From Companilactobacillus ginsenosidimutans (GTDB taxonomy: Bacteria; Bacillota; Bacilli; Lactobacillales; Lactobacillaceae), in NCBI RefSeq assembly GCF_001050475.1, contig NZ_CP012034.1, forward strand, positions 1,178,001 to 1,242,000: a DNA stretch of 64,000 nucleotides, in the 5' to 3' direction. The position numbers and the translations under genes are program-made. How positions within the stretch are numbered: position 1 is the stretch's first letter; each line of letters begins with the position of its first letter. Positions 18,369 through 25,722 of the stretch are shown here, one piece after another. Under the pieces are notes generated by a model, which saw nothing but the letters and a program-made list of their open reading frames with translations, made no database searches and was not told the origin of the DNA.

Positions 18369-19058
18369 ATGACTGAACTTACAGATGATTTAATGAAGCA
18401 ATTACACTTCATCAGCAAAGCTAGTAATCAATATATGCACCAAAATAAGCAACGTTTGACTGGACAACAACGTGTCCTATCGATTCTCAATCTTGAGGAC
18501 AATTTGTCTCAAAGTTATCTTCAAGAAGTATTGGACTTGCGTCCTAGCTCTCTTGCTGAGCTTTTGAAGAAGTTGGAGGACAAGGGTGACATTACTCGTA
18601 GTGAGGCTCCGGATGACAAGCGTATCAAGCGTGTTAGTTTAACTGACCAAGGTCGCAAAGCTGCACAGGAGAATGCGTCATTTAAAGATGCTGATGTCAC
18701 GGAAAAATTTTTCGAAGGATTATCTGATGTTGACCAACAACAATTGAAGGATAACCTGGAAAAAATTTCAGCCGGCTGGGACGATGAGTTCAAGCAACAA
18801 GCTGACAGTTTCGTAGACCCTATGGATCGGTTCGAGGCCATGCAAAAGATGCGCGACGACATCATGGCGAAATACGGCGACAATTTCGAAGACATGTCAC
18901 CCGAGGACATGAAAGCCATGCGCAAGGAAATGAAGGAAAAGATGAGTAAAATGGGCATCCACCACCACGGACCAATGATGGGCGGAATGCACCACATGCG
19001 CGGCTGCGGCCCAAGAGGAATGGGACACGCCGACTTCAGATTCGGCAACATGTTCTAA
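18369..19058 (+). CDS. MarR-family regulator with His/Met-rich tail
   Basis: A 229-residue transcription factor. The N-terminal ~100 residues form a winged helix (QRVLSILNLEDNLSQSYLQE, then LRPSSLAELLKKLEDKGDI and the wing RSEAPDDKRIKRVSLTDQGR). A helical middle follows, then a C-terminal tail after about residue 196 rich in His, Met, Gly and Cys (HHHGPMMGGMHHMRGCG). The tail could bind metal or be disordered; no ligand is known. It has a good GAGGAAATTAT binding site and its own twin-palindrome promoter, but no target gene follows, so it acts on itself and possibly elsewhere. GC rises towards the 3' end. Confidence 0.88.
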   Translation: MTELTDDLMKQLHFISKASNQYMHQNKQRLTGQQRVLSILNLEDNLSQSYLQEVLDLRPSSLAELLKKLEDKGDITRSEAPDDKRIKRVSLTDQGRKAAQENASFKDADVTEKFFEGLSDVDQQQLKDNLEKISAGWDDEFKQQADSFVDPMDRFEAMQKMRDDIMAKYGDNFEDMSPEDMKAMRKEMKEKMSKMGIHHHGPMMGGMHHMRGCGPRGMGHADFRFGNMF

Positions 19059-19090
19059 CCGCAACAAACAACATACACATTTCAAACAAA

Positions 19091-19147
19091 AATCCCCTTA
19101 CCAAGAAATGAAGCAAATCTTCATCTCAAAGTAAGGGGATCTTTTAT
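19091..19147 (+). terminator. Terminator after marR
   Basis: ATCCCCTTAC pairs with GTAAGGGGAT around a long A-rich loop, followed by CTTTTATTT. Confidence 0.8.
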
Positions 19148-19299
19148 TTCCATATAATCACGCACGAGCGAAAGCTCGTACGCACCATGGCACTTACAAA
19201 CAAAATAGTTAAAGCATTTTAAAAGTGAATCTCAATAAAGTATTAACAAAAATAAATAACACAAGTATAAAAGTGAACCTCCACCCCACACAAAAAATG

Positions 19300-19558
19300 A
19301 TGGAATTTTGGTCCCCCAGCCTGGAGGTAAAGTCCGCCGGTGGCTCAGCCGTGGAATTTGCGTTAGCCTGCCATGGGGCAGGGTTAGGCAAAATGCGAGT
19401 TTTGAGATTTTTCGGTCTGTGACATCCTTGGCTGTTCGTTGGCGTAGCCAACTATATGACTGTTGCGCACGAGCTTTAGCTCGTACGTTCCTACTAAAAA
19501 TCGCATCACAGCGTTCCAGCCACCGCCGGACTTTACCGGAAGGCGGCAGTGAACCACA
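19300..19558 (-). repeat. Structured repeat family A, copy A5
   Basis: Read on the minus strand it starts GGTTCACTGCCGCCTTCCGG like the other family A copies. The outer stem is made of GGTAAAGTCCGGCGGTGGC and its partner near 19320-19340. Inside are a long arm closed by GATTTTT/AAAAATC, with nested hairpins ACGAGCT-AA-AGCTCGT and GTTGGC-TAC-GCCAAC, and a CCTGCC-CCAT-GGCAGG hairpin. The 19148-19299 stretch before it holds only a small ACGAGC/GCTCGT hairpin and no gene. Confidence 0.75.
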
Positions 19559-19566
19559 TAAAAAAA

Positions 19567-20079
19567 TCACATCCGAAAACTACTAATATCCAATCTACGA
19601 TTAACTTCAAACATAACAACCCCACCAATAACCATAGACAACAACTCACCAGCACAAATACTAAGATAGCTAACCCAAAACGGAGTCTTAAAAGCAATAT
19701 ACAACTCGCCCGCCACAGTAAACATAGAAAGCGCAAAAACCACAGCCATAATAACAAACTTAACCCTCAAATCCTTAGTAAAACGGCATAACCAAAGAAT
19801 AAAGAACAAAACTATCAGAGTAGAAATTGTCCCAATTGGAACATCTAAAGTCCAAGTTGGTGACATAAAATTAGACAAAAAAACACCAAGTGTGACTCCC
19901 CAAACATATCGCTTCTTAAACAGCACTAGATAGTTGAACATTTCGGACAAACGAACCTGAATTGGTCCATAAGCAAAAGGTTGAATTATCATCGTTACCG
20001 CCACATACATGGCCGCAATGACAGCTGTACTCACAATAGTTTTCACAGTCGAACTTGATGTTCTAGAAATATTTTTCAT
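19567..20079 (-). CDS. queT: QueT, queuosine-precursor ECF transporter S component
   Basis: Membrane substrate-binding subunit of an energy-coupling-factor importer for preQ-type queuosine precursors. The 170-residue protein has about five to six hydrophobic segments and the family hallmark YGPIQVRLSEMFNYLVLF near residue 40. The start at 20079 is set by AAAGGAG 6 nt upstream. A GTG 27 nt further upstream lies inside the riboswitch hairpin and is rejected. Controlled by a preQ1-II riboswitch that masks the AAAGGAG. Shared ECF energising subunits must be encoded elsewhere. Confidence 0.9.
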   Translation of the reverse strand: MKNISRTSSSTVKTIVSTAVIAAMYVAVTMIIQPFAYGPIQVRLSEMFNYLVLFKKRYVWGVTLGVFLSNFMSPTWTLDVPIGTISTLIVLFFILWLCRFTKDLRVKFVIMAVVFALSMFTVAGELYIAFKTPFWVSYLSICAGELLSMVIGGVVMFEVNRRLDISSFRM

Positions 20080-20081
20080 TA

Positions 20082-20160
20082 TTAGCTCCTTTATGGCAAT
20101 CGCCACTAAATAACTACGATCAAAGGAAATAAGTATCGCAGTGATGCATTTTGCACCTCA
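20082..20160 (-). promoter_or_regulatory. preQ1-II riboswitch
   Basis: On the minus strand: an accessory hairpin GGTGCA-AAA-TGCATC; a main hairpin TGCGAT...ATCGTA whose loop carries TTTCCTTT; a short GGC-GATT-GCC hairpin; then AAAGGAG. The loop can pair with AAAGGAG to form the H-type pseudoknot that is the mark of the preQ1-II class. The AAAGGAG is the queT ribosome binding site, so ligand would block translation. The gene context (QueT, COG4708) is the classic one. Confidence 0.8.
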
Positions 20161-20167
20161 GTACATT

Positions 20168-20902
20168 CTACTTGGCAGTCCAACCGCCGTCAATTGGAAT
20201 CACGCTGCCATGAATATAATCAGCACGTGAACTAGCCAAAAATAGCGTCAACTCAGCAACTTCTTCAGGTTTCGCCCAACGTTTGGCTGGAGTCTGATCA
20301 GCAACCCATTTAGCCATCTTGCCGTCACCAGCAAAATCGGCAGCGTTCATCGGCGTATCAATTGCGCCCGGAGCAATACAGTTAGCACGAATTCCCCGAG
20401 CAGCGTAATCAATATCCAACTGTTTTGTCATACCAATCACCGCATGCTTGGCAGCAGTGTACGCAACACCGCCACCCCCAGCAACTAGACCAGCAATCGA
20501 TGCCATGTTGACGAAAACACCGTGTTTCTGCTTCAACATCAACGGCAAAGTCGCTTTTATTAATAAAAATTGACTAGTTAAATCTGTTTGAATAGTGTCA
20601 TTCCACTGTTCAATCGAAGTGTCCATTACTGGGCGATAATCATCCAGCACACCGGCAGTGTTACAGACGATATCGATTTTCTTAAACGAATTTTCGAGTA
20701 ATTTCGTCAACTTCTCAAACACCAAAGTTCCAGTGACATCCCCAATAATTGTAACTAAATTATCGTTGATCAAGGGAACAGCATTTTTATCAATCCCAAT
20801 CACTACAGCATTATTCTCTAGAAAAAGTTTAACTTGTTCCAATCCAATTCCAGACGCTGCACCAGTGACTACTACGATTTTCCCACTGAAGTCTTCAGCC
20901 AT
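20168..20902 (-). CDS. SDR-family oxidoreductase
   Basis: NAD(P)-dependent short-chain dehydrogenase, 244 residues. The nucleotide-binding TGAASGIG is at about 13-20 and NTAG at 81-84. The catalytic set is Ser135, Tyr148 and Lys152 (YTAAK). The C-terminal SVIPIDGGWTAK is typical of the 3-oxoacyl-ACP-reductase-like branch, but the substrate cannot be told. Its ATG overlaps the stop of the small upstream gene (TAATG). It is the last gene of a three-gene operon with the Tad2-like protein and a GT8 glycosyltransferase. Confidence 0.85.
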   Translation of the reverse strand: MAEDFSGKIVVVTGAASGIGLEQVKLFLENNAVVIGIDKNAVPLINDNLVTIIGDVTGTLVFEKLTKLLENSFKKIDIVCNTAGVLDDYRPVMDTSIEQWNDTIQTDLTSQFLLIKATLPLMLKQKHGVFVNMASIAGLVAGGGGVAYTAAKHAVIGMTKQLDIDYAARGIRANCIAPGAIDTPMNAADFAGDGKMAKWVADQTPAKRWAKPEEVAELTLFLASSRADYIHGSVIPIDGGWTAK

Positions 20903-21126
20903 TATTCTGTGACCAATTCCCAGTCAGTAGCGAGGATATCACAGTCAGTTGGTGACCACATACTGTATGCTTCGTCTTCAGTTTTGATCAAGAAGTAAGG
21001 ATTCAAAACATCCCCTTCAAACTTACCTTCCTGTTGTAAAATAACAAAAAGTTCAGTGCCTTCCCAACCAGTTCTTACAGCTTTTTCACCATTTTTAATG
21101 TGAGGCAAAATTTTCTCAAATGTCAT
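20902..21126 (-). CDS. DUF2829 / Tad2-like small protein
   Basis: A 74-residue protein of the DUF2829 fold (MTFEKILPHIKNGEKAVRTG, then WEGTELFVIL, SMWSPTDCDILATDWELV). The family pattern is an N-terminal x-K-x-x-R-x-x-W block and a C-terminal D-x-L-A-x-D-W-E block, both present here. Phage members (Tad2) sequester the signal molecule of Thoeris defence; chromosomal members have no settled role. The start at 21126 uses GGAG inside the end of the upstream gene; an earlier in-frame ATG (21150) is less likely. Overlaps the SDR gene by 1 nt. Confidence 0.75.
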   Translation of the reverse strand: MTFEKILPHIKNGEKAVRTGWEGTELFVILQQEGKFEGDVLNPYFLIKTEDEAYSMWSPTDCDILATDWELVTE

Positions 21127-21127
21127 A

Positions 21128-21973
21128 TTAATTCTCCATAATTTTTTCATTAATTAACATCGATGCTCGGTGAGCATAATGTTTATACAATCCAGCATAA
21201 CGACTATTATATTCACGCTTCCAAGGCTTGTCACGTCCACAGAAATGCAGGATAACGGTATTATCAATTACCCAATCCAAGTCCCATTTTCCATCACCAA
21301 GCAAGTTATAAATACTACTCATTCTGGCATCGTAATTGTAAAGTTCATCTGGAACTTTGACAATTTTATTGCCATACAAAGCATTCAAAACATCTTGATC
21401 TGGTAGGAATAAGGTCAAACTGTTTTCTTTAATATAGTCGAATATGTCAGTAGCCTTAACAGTTTCACGGATAGCATCCAAATTCATCAACAGTACGCCA
21501 GAATTGTAATAACTTTCAGCTTCATAATTTCCAAGTCGTAACTTATTAAATTGCTCAGTCATGTTGTTGGTCAATCCCGAATGACTGGATGCTGCGTAAA
21601 GATTGTCTCCGAGTTGCTTATTATATAGTTGTTTTAATGAATTGATAACTAAAATATCAACGTCCAAATACAGAATACGATTGACTGATTTAGGCAAATA
21701 TTCATGAGCTAACAAGCGATAATAAATTGTTTCTGGATACCTGTCAGTCGTCGGTGCATCAGCGAAAATCTTTGGATCAACAATAATTGCATGATAATTG
21801 ACACCAATTTTTCCACAAAAAGATTCAATCTCTGCAGTTGACTTCAATTTATCTTTTTGAATGACATACGCATCAAATTTTTCATTTGGAGTATTCTTCA
21901 CAATTGAATACAAACACGTCATCAATTGCGTGCTAACATTGTCATCTATCGCAAATAATAAGTTCATCCTCAT
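21128..21973 (-). CDS. Family 8 glycosyltransferase
   Basis: Retaining GT8 sugar transferase, 281 residues, probably cytoplasmic and acting on cell-surface glycans. Hallmarks: N-terminal MNLLFAIDDNVSTQLMTCLY, the metal-binding DVD at about 104-106 (ILYLDVDILV), NSGVLLMNL near 157-165 and HFCGRDKPW near the C-terminus. Two in-frame ATGs (21973, 21967) are possible starts, both near AGAGGATGAGG. It heads a minus-strand operon with the Tad2-like gene and the SDR. No polymerase or flippase is nearby, so it is not part of a full polysaccharide cluster. Confidence 0.88.
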   Translation of the reverse strand: MRMNLLFAIDDNVSTQLMTCLYSIVKNTPNEKFDAYVIQKDKLKSTAEIESFCGKIGVNYHAIIVDPKIFADAPTTDRYPETIYYRLLAHEYLPKSVNRILYLDVDILVINSLKQLYNKQLGDNLYAASSHSGLTNNMTEQFNKLRLGNYEAESYYNSGVLLMNLDAIRETVKATDIFDYIKENSLTLFLPDQDVLNALYGNKIVKVPDELYNYDARMSSIYNLLGDGKWDLDWVIDNTVILHFCGRDKPWKREYNSRYAGLYKHYAHRASMLINEKIMEN

Positions 21974-21992
21974 CCTCTTTTCAAAAAAATTA

Positions 21993-22877
21993 CTAAAAGT
22001 CGTCTGGTAAGAAGCGTACGGTTACATCTTTATAATCGACAAACTCGTCAGTTGAAACTTGATAATATCCACTTACTACAGCATCGTCACCGGAACCAAA
22101 TTCTCCACCCTCAAATAATTTGGAGAACCAGGCAGTATCGGGAGCTAATCTACGATCAGTTTTCTTGCGAAAATCATTAGTACCAGAAACTCTTTCGTAT
22201 AAAGTTGTTAGTCCCTTGGTCGTGAGTACCATCTTTCCATGTGGATCATCGACTGGATTAGTGGGAACTGAACTATTCATCAGCGGAAATCTCAATTCTG
22301 GAGTTATTCTGATCCAACGGTTCGTTGAAACTTGTAAGAATCTGGCAGATTCGTTCAAATTGTCACCAACACGTACACCATAAATTTTATCAAAATATGC
22401 CCACTTACCTTGTCCTAAATGCTCTCCGGTATAGATCATCTTTTTGTCAGAAATCTCAAACAAAGCTGTAGCGTATTCGGAAGTATTGGTTACATCGATA
22501 ATTCCGTCGCGACCATTTGCGATAGTTACACTCTTCATATCAAGATTGTAATCCGGTTGAACTTCAACATAGTGGTAATCAGAAGGTATCCACTCATTTG
22601 CGGAAACTCGGTAAAATTTATTATTCTCAGATAATTGTAAAAGCTTGTACATATCGCCCTTTTTCAAGACCCGTCCAGTTAATGTCATTTCCCCATTATC
22701 AAGCGAGTAAACTGGAGCATCGTCGACCAATTTCCCATTACCTTCATAACTGTTACCAGCAGTAGTTTGAAGGTCCTCTGGAAGAATTGGTGTAGAAGAT
22801 GCAGTATTTTGTTGCATCCCTATTCCAACAAAAATAATTGACACTAGTAAAACTAATACGGAAATAAACTTTTTCAT
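21993..22877 (-). CDS. Secreted SLAP-repeat surface protein
   Basis: A 294-residue exported protein. A signal peptide is clear (MKKFISVLVLLVSIIFVGIG). Three SLAP-type cell-wall-binding repeats follow, each ending in a Y/F-x-x-V-S-x-N/D-x-W/F motif: FYRVSANEWI, FLQVSTNRWI and YYQVSTDEFV. SLAP domains bind the wall non-covalently in lactobacilli, so the protein is likely displayed at the surface. The start at 22877 follows GAGGGATGC; an upstream ATG (22892) is less likely. No enzymatic domain is visible. Confidence 0.8.
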   Translation of the reverse strand: MKKFISVLVLLVSIIFVGIGMQQNTASSTPILPEDLQTTAGNSYEGNGKLVDDAPVYSLDNGEMTLTGRVLKKGDMYKLLQLSENNKFYRVSANEWIPSDYHYVEVQPDYNLDMKSVTIANGRDGIIDVTNTSEYATALFEISDKKMIYTGEHLGQGKWAYFDKIYGVRVGDNLNESARFLQVSTNRWIRITPELRFPLMNSSVPTNPVDDPHGKMVLTTKGLTTLYERVSGTNDFRKKTDRRLAPDTAWFSKLFEGGEFGSGDDAVVSGYYQVSTDEFVDYKDVTVRFLPDDF

Positions 22878-22965
22878 AAAAGCATCCCTCAATTCTTATA
22901 TTGTCCTAATTGTATCATGGAAGAATTCGACGATTTGGGTATAATTAGACCACAGGAGAAAAATT

Positions 22966-23376
22966 ATGATTAAACCAATTAATACAGACAGGATGTCACT
23001 TTCAATTCCATCCGACCCAGCAACACCAGCTGATTCTCAAGTTGTCACCGATTTGTTAGACACCCTTGCTTCCCATAAAAAAGACTGTGTCGGTATGGCA
23101 GCCAATATGATAGGTGTCAACAAGCAGATAATTGCGGTAAATGTCGGTATGGTGAATGTGCCGATGATTAATCCGAAAATATTGAGTAAAACTGAGCCAT
23201 TCACGGTTAGTGAAGGCTGTCTATCACTTCAAGGTGAGCGCGAAACTACTCGATATAAAAATATTAAAGTTTCGTTCCAAGATCAAAATTTCAAACCACA
23301 TACGCAAGAATTTAACGGTTTTGTTGCAGAAATTATCCAACATGAAATTGATCATTTCGATGGTACTCTAATTTAG
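22966..23376 (+). CDS. Peptide-deformylase-like protein
   Basis: Small member of the polypeptide deformylase family, 136 residues against ~185 for the housekeeping enzyme. The metal-site motifs are intact: EGCLSL at 83-88 (ligand Cys85) and QHEIDH at 125-130. Motif 1, normally G-x-G-x-A-A-x-Q, reads VGMAANMIG, so the Gln that stabilises the transition state is Met. Such short forms are known in Firmicutes and their substrate is uncertain. Preceded by CAGGAGAAAAATT. The neighbours give no help. Confidence 0.8.
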   Translation: MIKPINTDRMSLSIPSDPATPADSQVVTDLLDTLASHKKDCVGMAANMIGVNKQIIAVNVGMVNVPMINPKILSKTEPFTVSEGCLSLQGERETTRYKNIKVSFQDQNFKPHTQEFNGFVAEIIQHEIDHFDGTLI

Positions 23377-23384
23377 TTCTTCCA

Positions 23385-23407
23385 TTGAAAGCGCTTAATG
23401 TTATACT
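23385..23407 (+). promoter_or_regulatory. cre-like site over an extended -10 promoter
   Basis: TTGAAAGCGCTTAAT resembles the catabolite-responsive element and is followed by TGTTATACT, an extended -10 box, ahead of the VOC gene. Catabolite control by CcpA is plausible. Confidence 0.5.
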
Positions 23408-23440
23408 CAAAAAGTAAAAATAATGTGGAGATGATATAGG

Positions 23441-23908
23441 ATGAGAACTCAAGTTTACCCATACTTTGCTTTTAAAAATGCCAAAGAAGCTATTGAATAC
23501 TATGAAAGAGTCTTTGACGCTACTGATGTGTACCGTCTAAGTCCTAAAAAGGAACAAGCTGAAATGTTCCATTTACCAACAAATGCTGACTTGGACAGCA
23601 TGACAATGCATGGTGGATTCACTATTTTAGGAATGAAATTTGAATGTGCTGATGCTTTTAACGGAGACTCAACTCCTGTTAAGGGACTTCAATTGATGTT
23701 AGATATCGACAGTGAAGACAAAGAAAGTCACGATGCTGCTGACGCTTTGTATAAGAAGTTGAAACAATCTGGCGAGGTGGAAATCACGATGCCTTTTGCT
23801 GAACAGTTCTGGGGTGGTAAGATGGGTGCCTTTACTGATAAGTTTGGAGTACAGTGGATGTTGCACGAGTCGCCTTGGTCTTTGTCTCAAGACCACAAAG
23901 ATGAATAG
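23441..23908 (+). CDS. PhnB-like VOC-fold protein
   Basis: A 155-residue vicinal-oxygen-chelate protein of the PhnB/3-demethylubiquinone-like branch. The N-terminal VYPYFAFKNAKEAIEYYERV, the MHGGFTILG strand and the C-terminal WGGKMGAFTDKFGVQWMLHE are the usual landmarks. Members bind small aromatic or phosphonate-type ligands or resistance substrates; the ligand here is unknown. A cre-like site and extended -10 promoter lie upstream. The stop codon falls at the left arm of a structured repeat, and a terminator follows at 24132-24177. Confidence 0.8.
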   Translation: MRTQVYPYFAFKNAKEAIEYYERVFDATDVYRLSPKKEQAEMFHLPTNADLDSMTMHGGFTILGMKFECADAFNGDSTPVKGLQLMLDIDSEDKESHDAADALYKKLKQSGEVEITMPFAEQFWGGKMGAFTDKFGVQWMLHESPWSLSQDHKDE

Positions 23909-24085
23909 ATGGATGCTGCCGATTCCGGAAGAAAATCGATTTTTCGGGCTGGAACGCTGCCGGGATCGTTTGAAGCCATTTCATAGTTCGAAATGTCTCC
24001 AAAGCGACCCTTTCACTAAGCTGACTTCGTCAGCAAAGCACAATTTCACCACTGAGGCCAAATCTATTTTCTTCCTCCATCTAGA
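23907..24085 (+). repeat. Structured repeat family C
   Basis: The outer arms AGATGG...GGAAGAAAATCGATTT and AAATCTATTTTCTTCCTCCATCT pair. Inside, GTTTGAAGCCATTTC pairs with GAAATGTCTCCAAA, and AAGCTGAC-TTC-GTCAGCAA forms a second hairpin. The central hairpin matches the plan of family B and the AA-hairpin-AA matches that of family A. No gene lies between 23909 and 24226. Confidence 0.6.
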
Positions 24086-24131
24086 TCCATTAATCTTTGT
24101 GGTATTTTCGCTTTTTAATATATATATACGC

Positions 24132-24177
24132 AAATATGGTCGAAAACTTATTTTTGTTTTCGGCCATATCTTTTATT
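24132..24177 (+). terminator. Terminator after VOC gene
   Basis: ATATGGTCGAAAAC pairs with GTTTTCGGCCATAT, followed by CTTTTATT. Confidence 0.75.
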
Positions 24178-24226
24178 GTGCTATTTGATTTTCTTACTTA
24201 AGCGAATATTTAGTTCAATTTCTTCT

Positions 24227-24815
24227 TTAATTATTGTAAGGATTTTCTTTGAACACTCTTGTATAAAAGTTGATTTCATCGAATACTTCATTCAATCTTT
24301 TGGCGAAGTGGTCACTGTTTTCAGCTGCTGGTACTAGTTCTCCCCCATCTGTGAAATTTGGATCTGCATTCCAAAGTAGAGCTGGATCTGGTACTACCAT
24401 CATTTTTAGCATTGTTAGAATTGGTAGGATGTGATTTGCGGCTACTATTCCTCCGTCACTAAAGTGTGAGTATGCTATTACTTGAACTGGTTTTCTTGCC
24501 ACTTGTCCACCGACGAAGTCTAGGGCGTTTTTTAGGGCTCCGGTAATTGCGTGATTATATTCTGGTGTCATGATGATGTATCCATCTTGTTCTTGTAACA
24601 CATTTAACCATTTGGATTCAGCACTGTTTAAATCCTTGATCTCATTCTCCAATGGTGTTTCTTCATGATCATACAATGGTAGTGGATAATCTTTTAAATC
24701 AATCCATGTGTATTCAACATCATCCATGTTTTGATTTACTGACTTCAAATATTTAAAAATCTTTTTCGCCTAGCGAATTACTTCTGGAACTTCCTAAAAT
24801 TACACCTATCTTCAT
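24227..24815 (-). pseudogene. NADPH-dependent FMN reductase, frameshifted
   Basis: Flavin reductase-family gene (azoreductase-like, flavodoxin fold). The N-terminus MKIGVILGSSRSNSLGEK is encoded from an ATG at 24815 preceded by AAAAGG, then runs into a stop. The remaining ~170 residues, with TPEYNHAITGALKNALDFVG and the GGIVAANHIL segment, are in the next frame. Removing one base from the T-run at 24762-24766 (A-run on the coding strand) joins the two parts into a full-length protein. Either a real 1-bp insertion has broken the gene, the run is phase-variable, or it is a sequencing error. Confidence 0.8.
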
Positions 24816-24914
24816 CCTTTTCCCTCAACATTCATATTATTATTTTATATAAGAAACATAATTATAATATATAGACTAGAGGACTGACACGTGTTCGTCA
24901 ATTAATCAGCTTAA

Positions 24915-25553
24915 TTATTTTACATACTTCTCACGATCTTGAATGCGTCCTAAACAATAGATTGCTATCATTCCGGTTACAATTCCTGCTACGGCGGTAA
25001 TTACGAGTATCCACCAACTTAATTTATCGACTCCGAGTGCGAAGAATGAACGATTCCATGGACCCCAAACTGGTATCCAGGCTCCTAATAAGTGTAGTTT
25101 CAAAAATGCTACTGCAATTATTGGTCCACTGACTGCTGTCCAAATGATTCCACTGAATTTATCTTTTCCAACTAAGTAGATTGAAATCAGATTTGGCAAG
25201 TAGACAATGATGTTTACTAGCAGGAGGCCGATTGTAAATTGGTAGCCCCACCCCATTGCTTGACGCATGTGGTCAACATCATGAATAGAAATTATCAATA
25301 ACATGACTAAATTTGATGTCAGTAATGTATAAACATAGTTTTTCGAGAATACACTTTTACTGATGTCGTTTTGGAAATGTAGTCTTGATGTTGCTCGTAG
25401 TCCAATTACTACTATTGCGATTCCGATAATCAGATGTACGACTATGCCAAAATAGCTTTTATCTAACCCCATCATGATTGTTGCTATTAGCTCGGTTACT
25501 GCGATGGCGAAAATTAAGATCCAACTAAATAATGCCATTTTTGAGTTTTTCAT
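24915..25553 (-). CDS. Polytopic membrane protein of unknown function
   Basis: A 212-residue protein with about six hydrophobic helices (first MALFSWILIFAIAVTELIAT, last LVITAVAGIVTGMIAIYCLG) and short charged loops such as GRIQDREKYVK at the C-terminus. I do not recognise the family. The start at 25553 is chosen because GGGGATG lies upstream; an in-frame extension to 25598 lacks a binding site. It stands alone between the broken FMN reductase and the IS element. Confidence 0.6.
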   Translation of the reverse strand: MKNSKMALFSWILIFAIAVTELIATIMMGLDKSYFGIVVHLIIGIAIVVIGLRATSRLHFQNDISKSVFSKNYVYTLLTSNLVMLLIISIHDVDHMRQAMGWGYQFTIGLLLVNIIVYLPNLISIYLVGKDKFSGIIWTAVSGPIIAVAFLKLHLLGAWIPVWGPWNRSFFALGVDKLSWWILVITAVAGIVTGMIAIYCLGRIQDREKYVK

Positions 25554-25630
25554 ATATAACATCCCCAATAATTCAAAATAATATGTTTTATATTTCAACT
25601 TAAGTTTAGCATTTTAATTTGCGTGTGAGA

Positions 25631-25674
25631 AGGTTCACTGCCGCCTTCCGGTCAGGTTCTGCGGGGGCCGTGGT
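25631..25674 (+). repeat. Structured repeat family A, copy A1, left part (split by IS)
   Basis: GGTTCACTGCCGCCTTCCGG, then TCAGGTTCTGCGGGGGCCGTGGT. It is the 5' arm of a family A element whose 3' part lies on the other side of the IS (27359-27505). The variable arm TTCTGCGGGG still matches CCCCGCAGAA there. Confidence 0.85.
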
Positions 25675-25722
25675 TGAACTTGCGTTGTCAAGTTGACATT
25701 TAAACAATTAAAATATTATAAA

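Noticed and set aside
18521..19051. Minus-strand 176-codon frame opposite marR
   Set aside because: Antisense to a convincing MarR frame with promoter and operators; no initiation signals.
19549..19791. Plus-strand frame opposite queT
   Set aside because: Antisense to the QueT coding region and rich in Asn/Lys/His; no binding site.
20902..21126. Tad2-like gene as evidence for a prophage
   Set aside because: It is locked into a metabolic operon by 1-nt junctions, and no phage genes are near.
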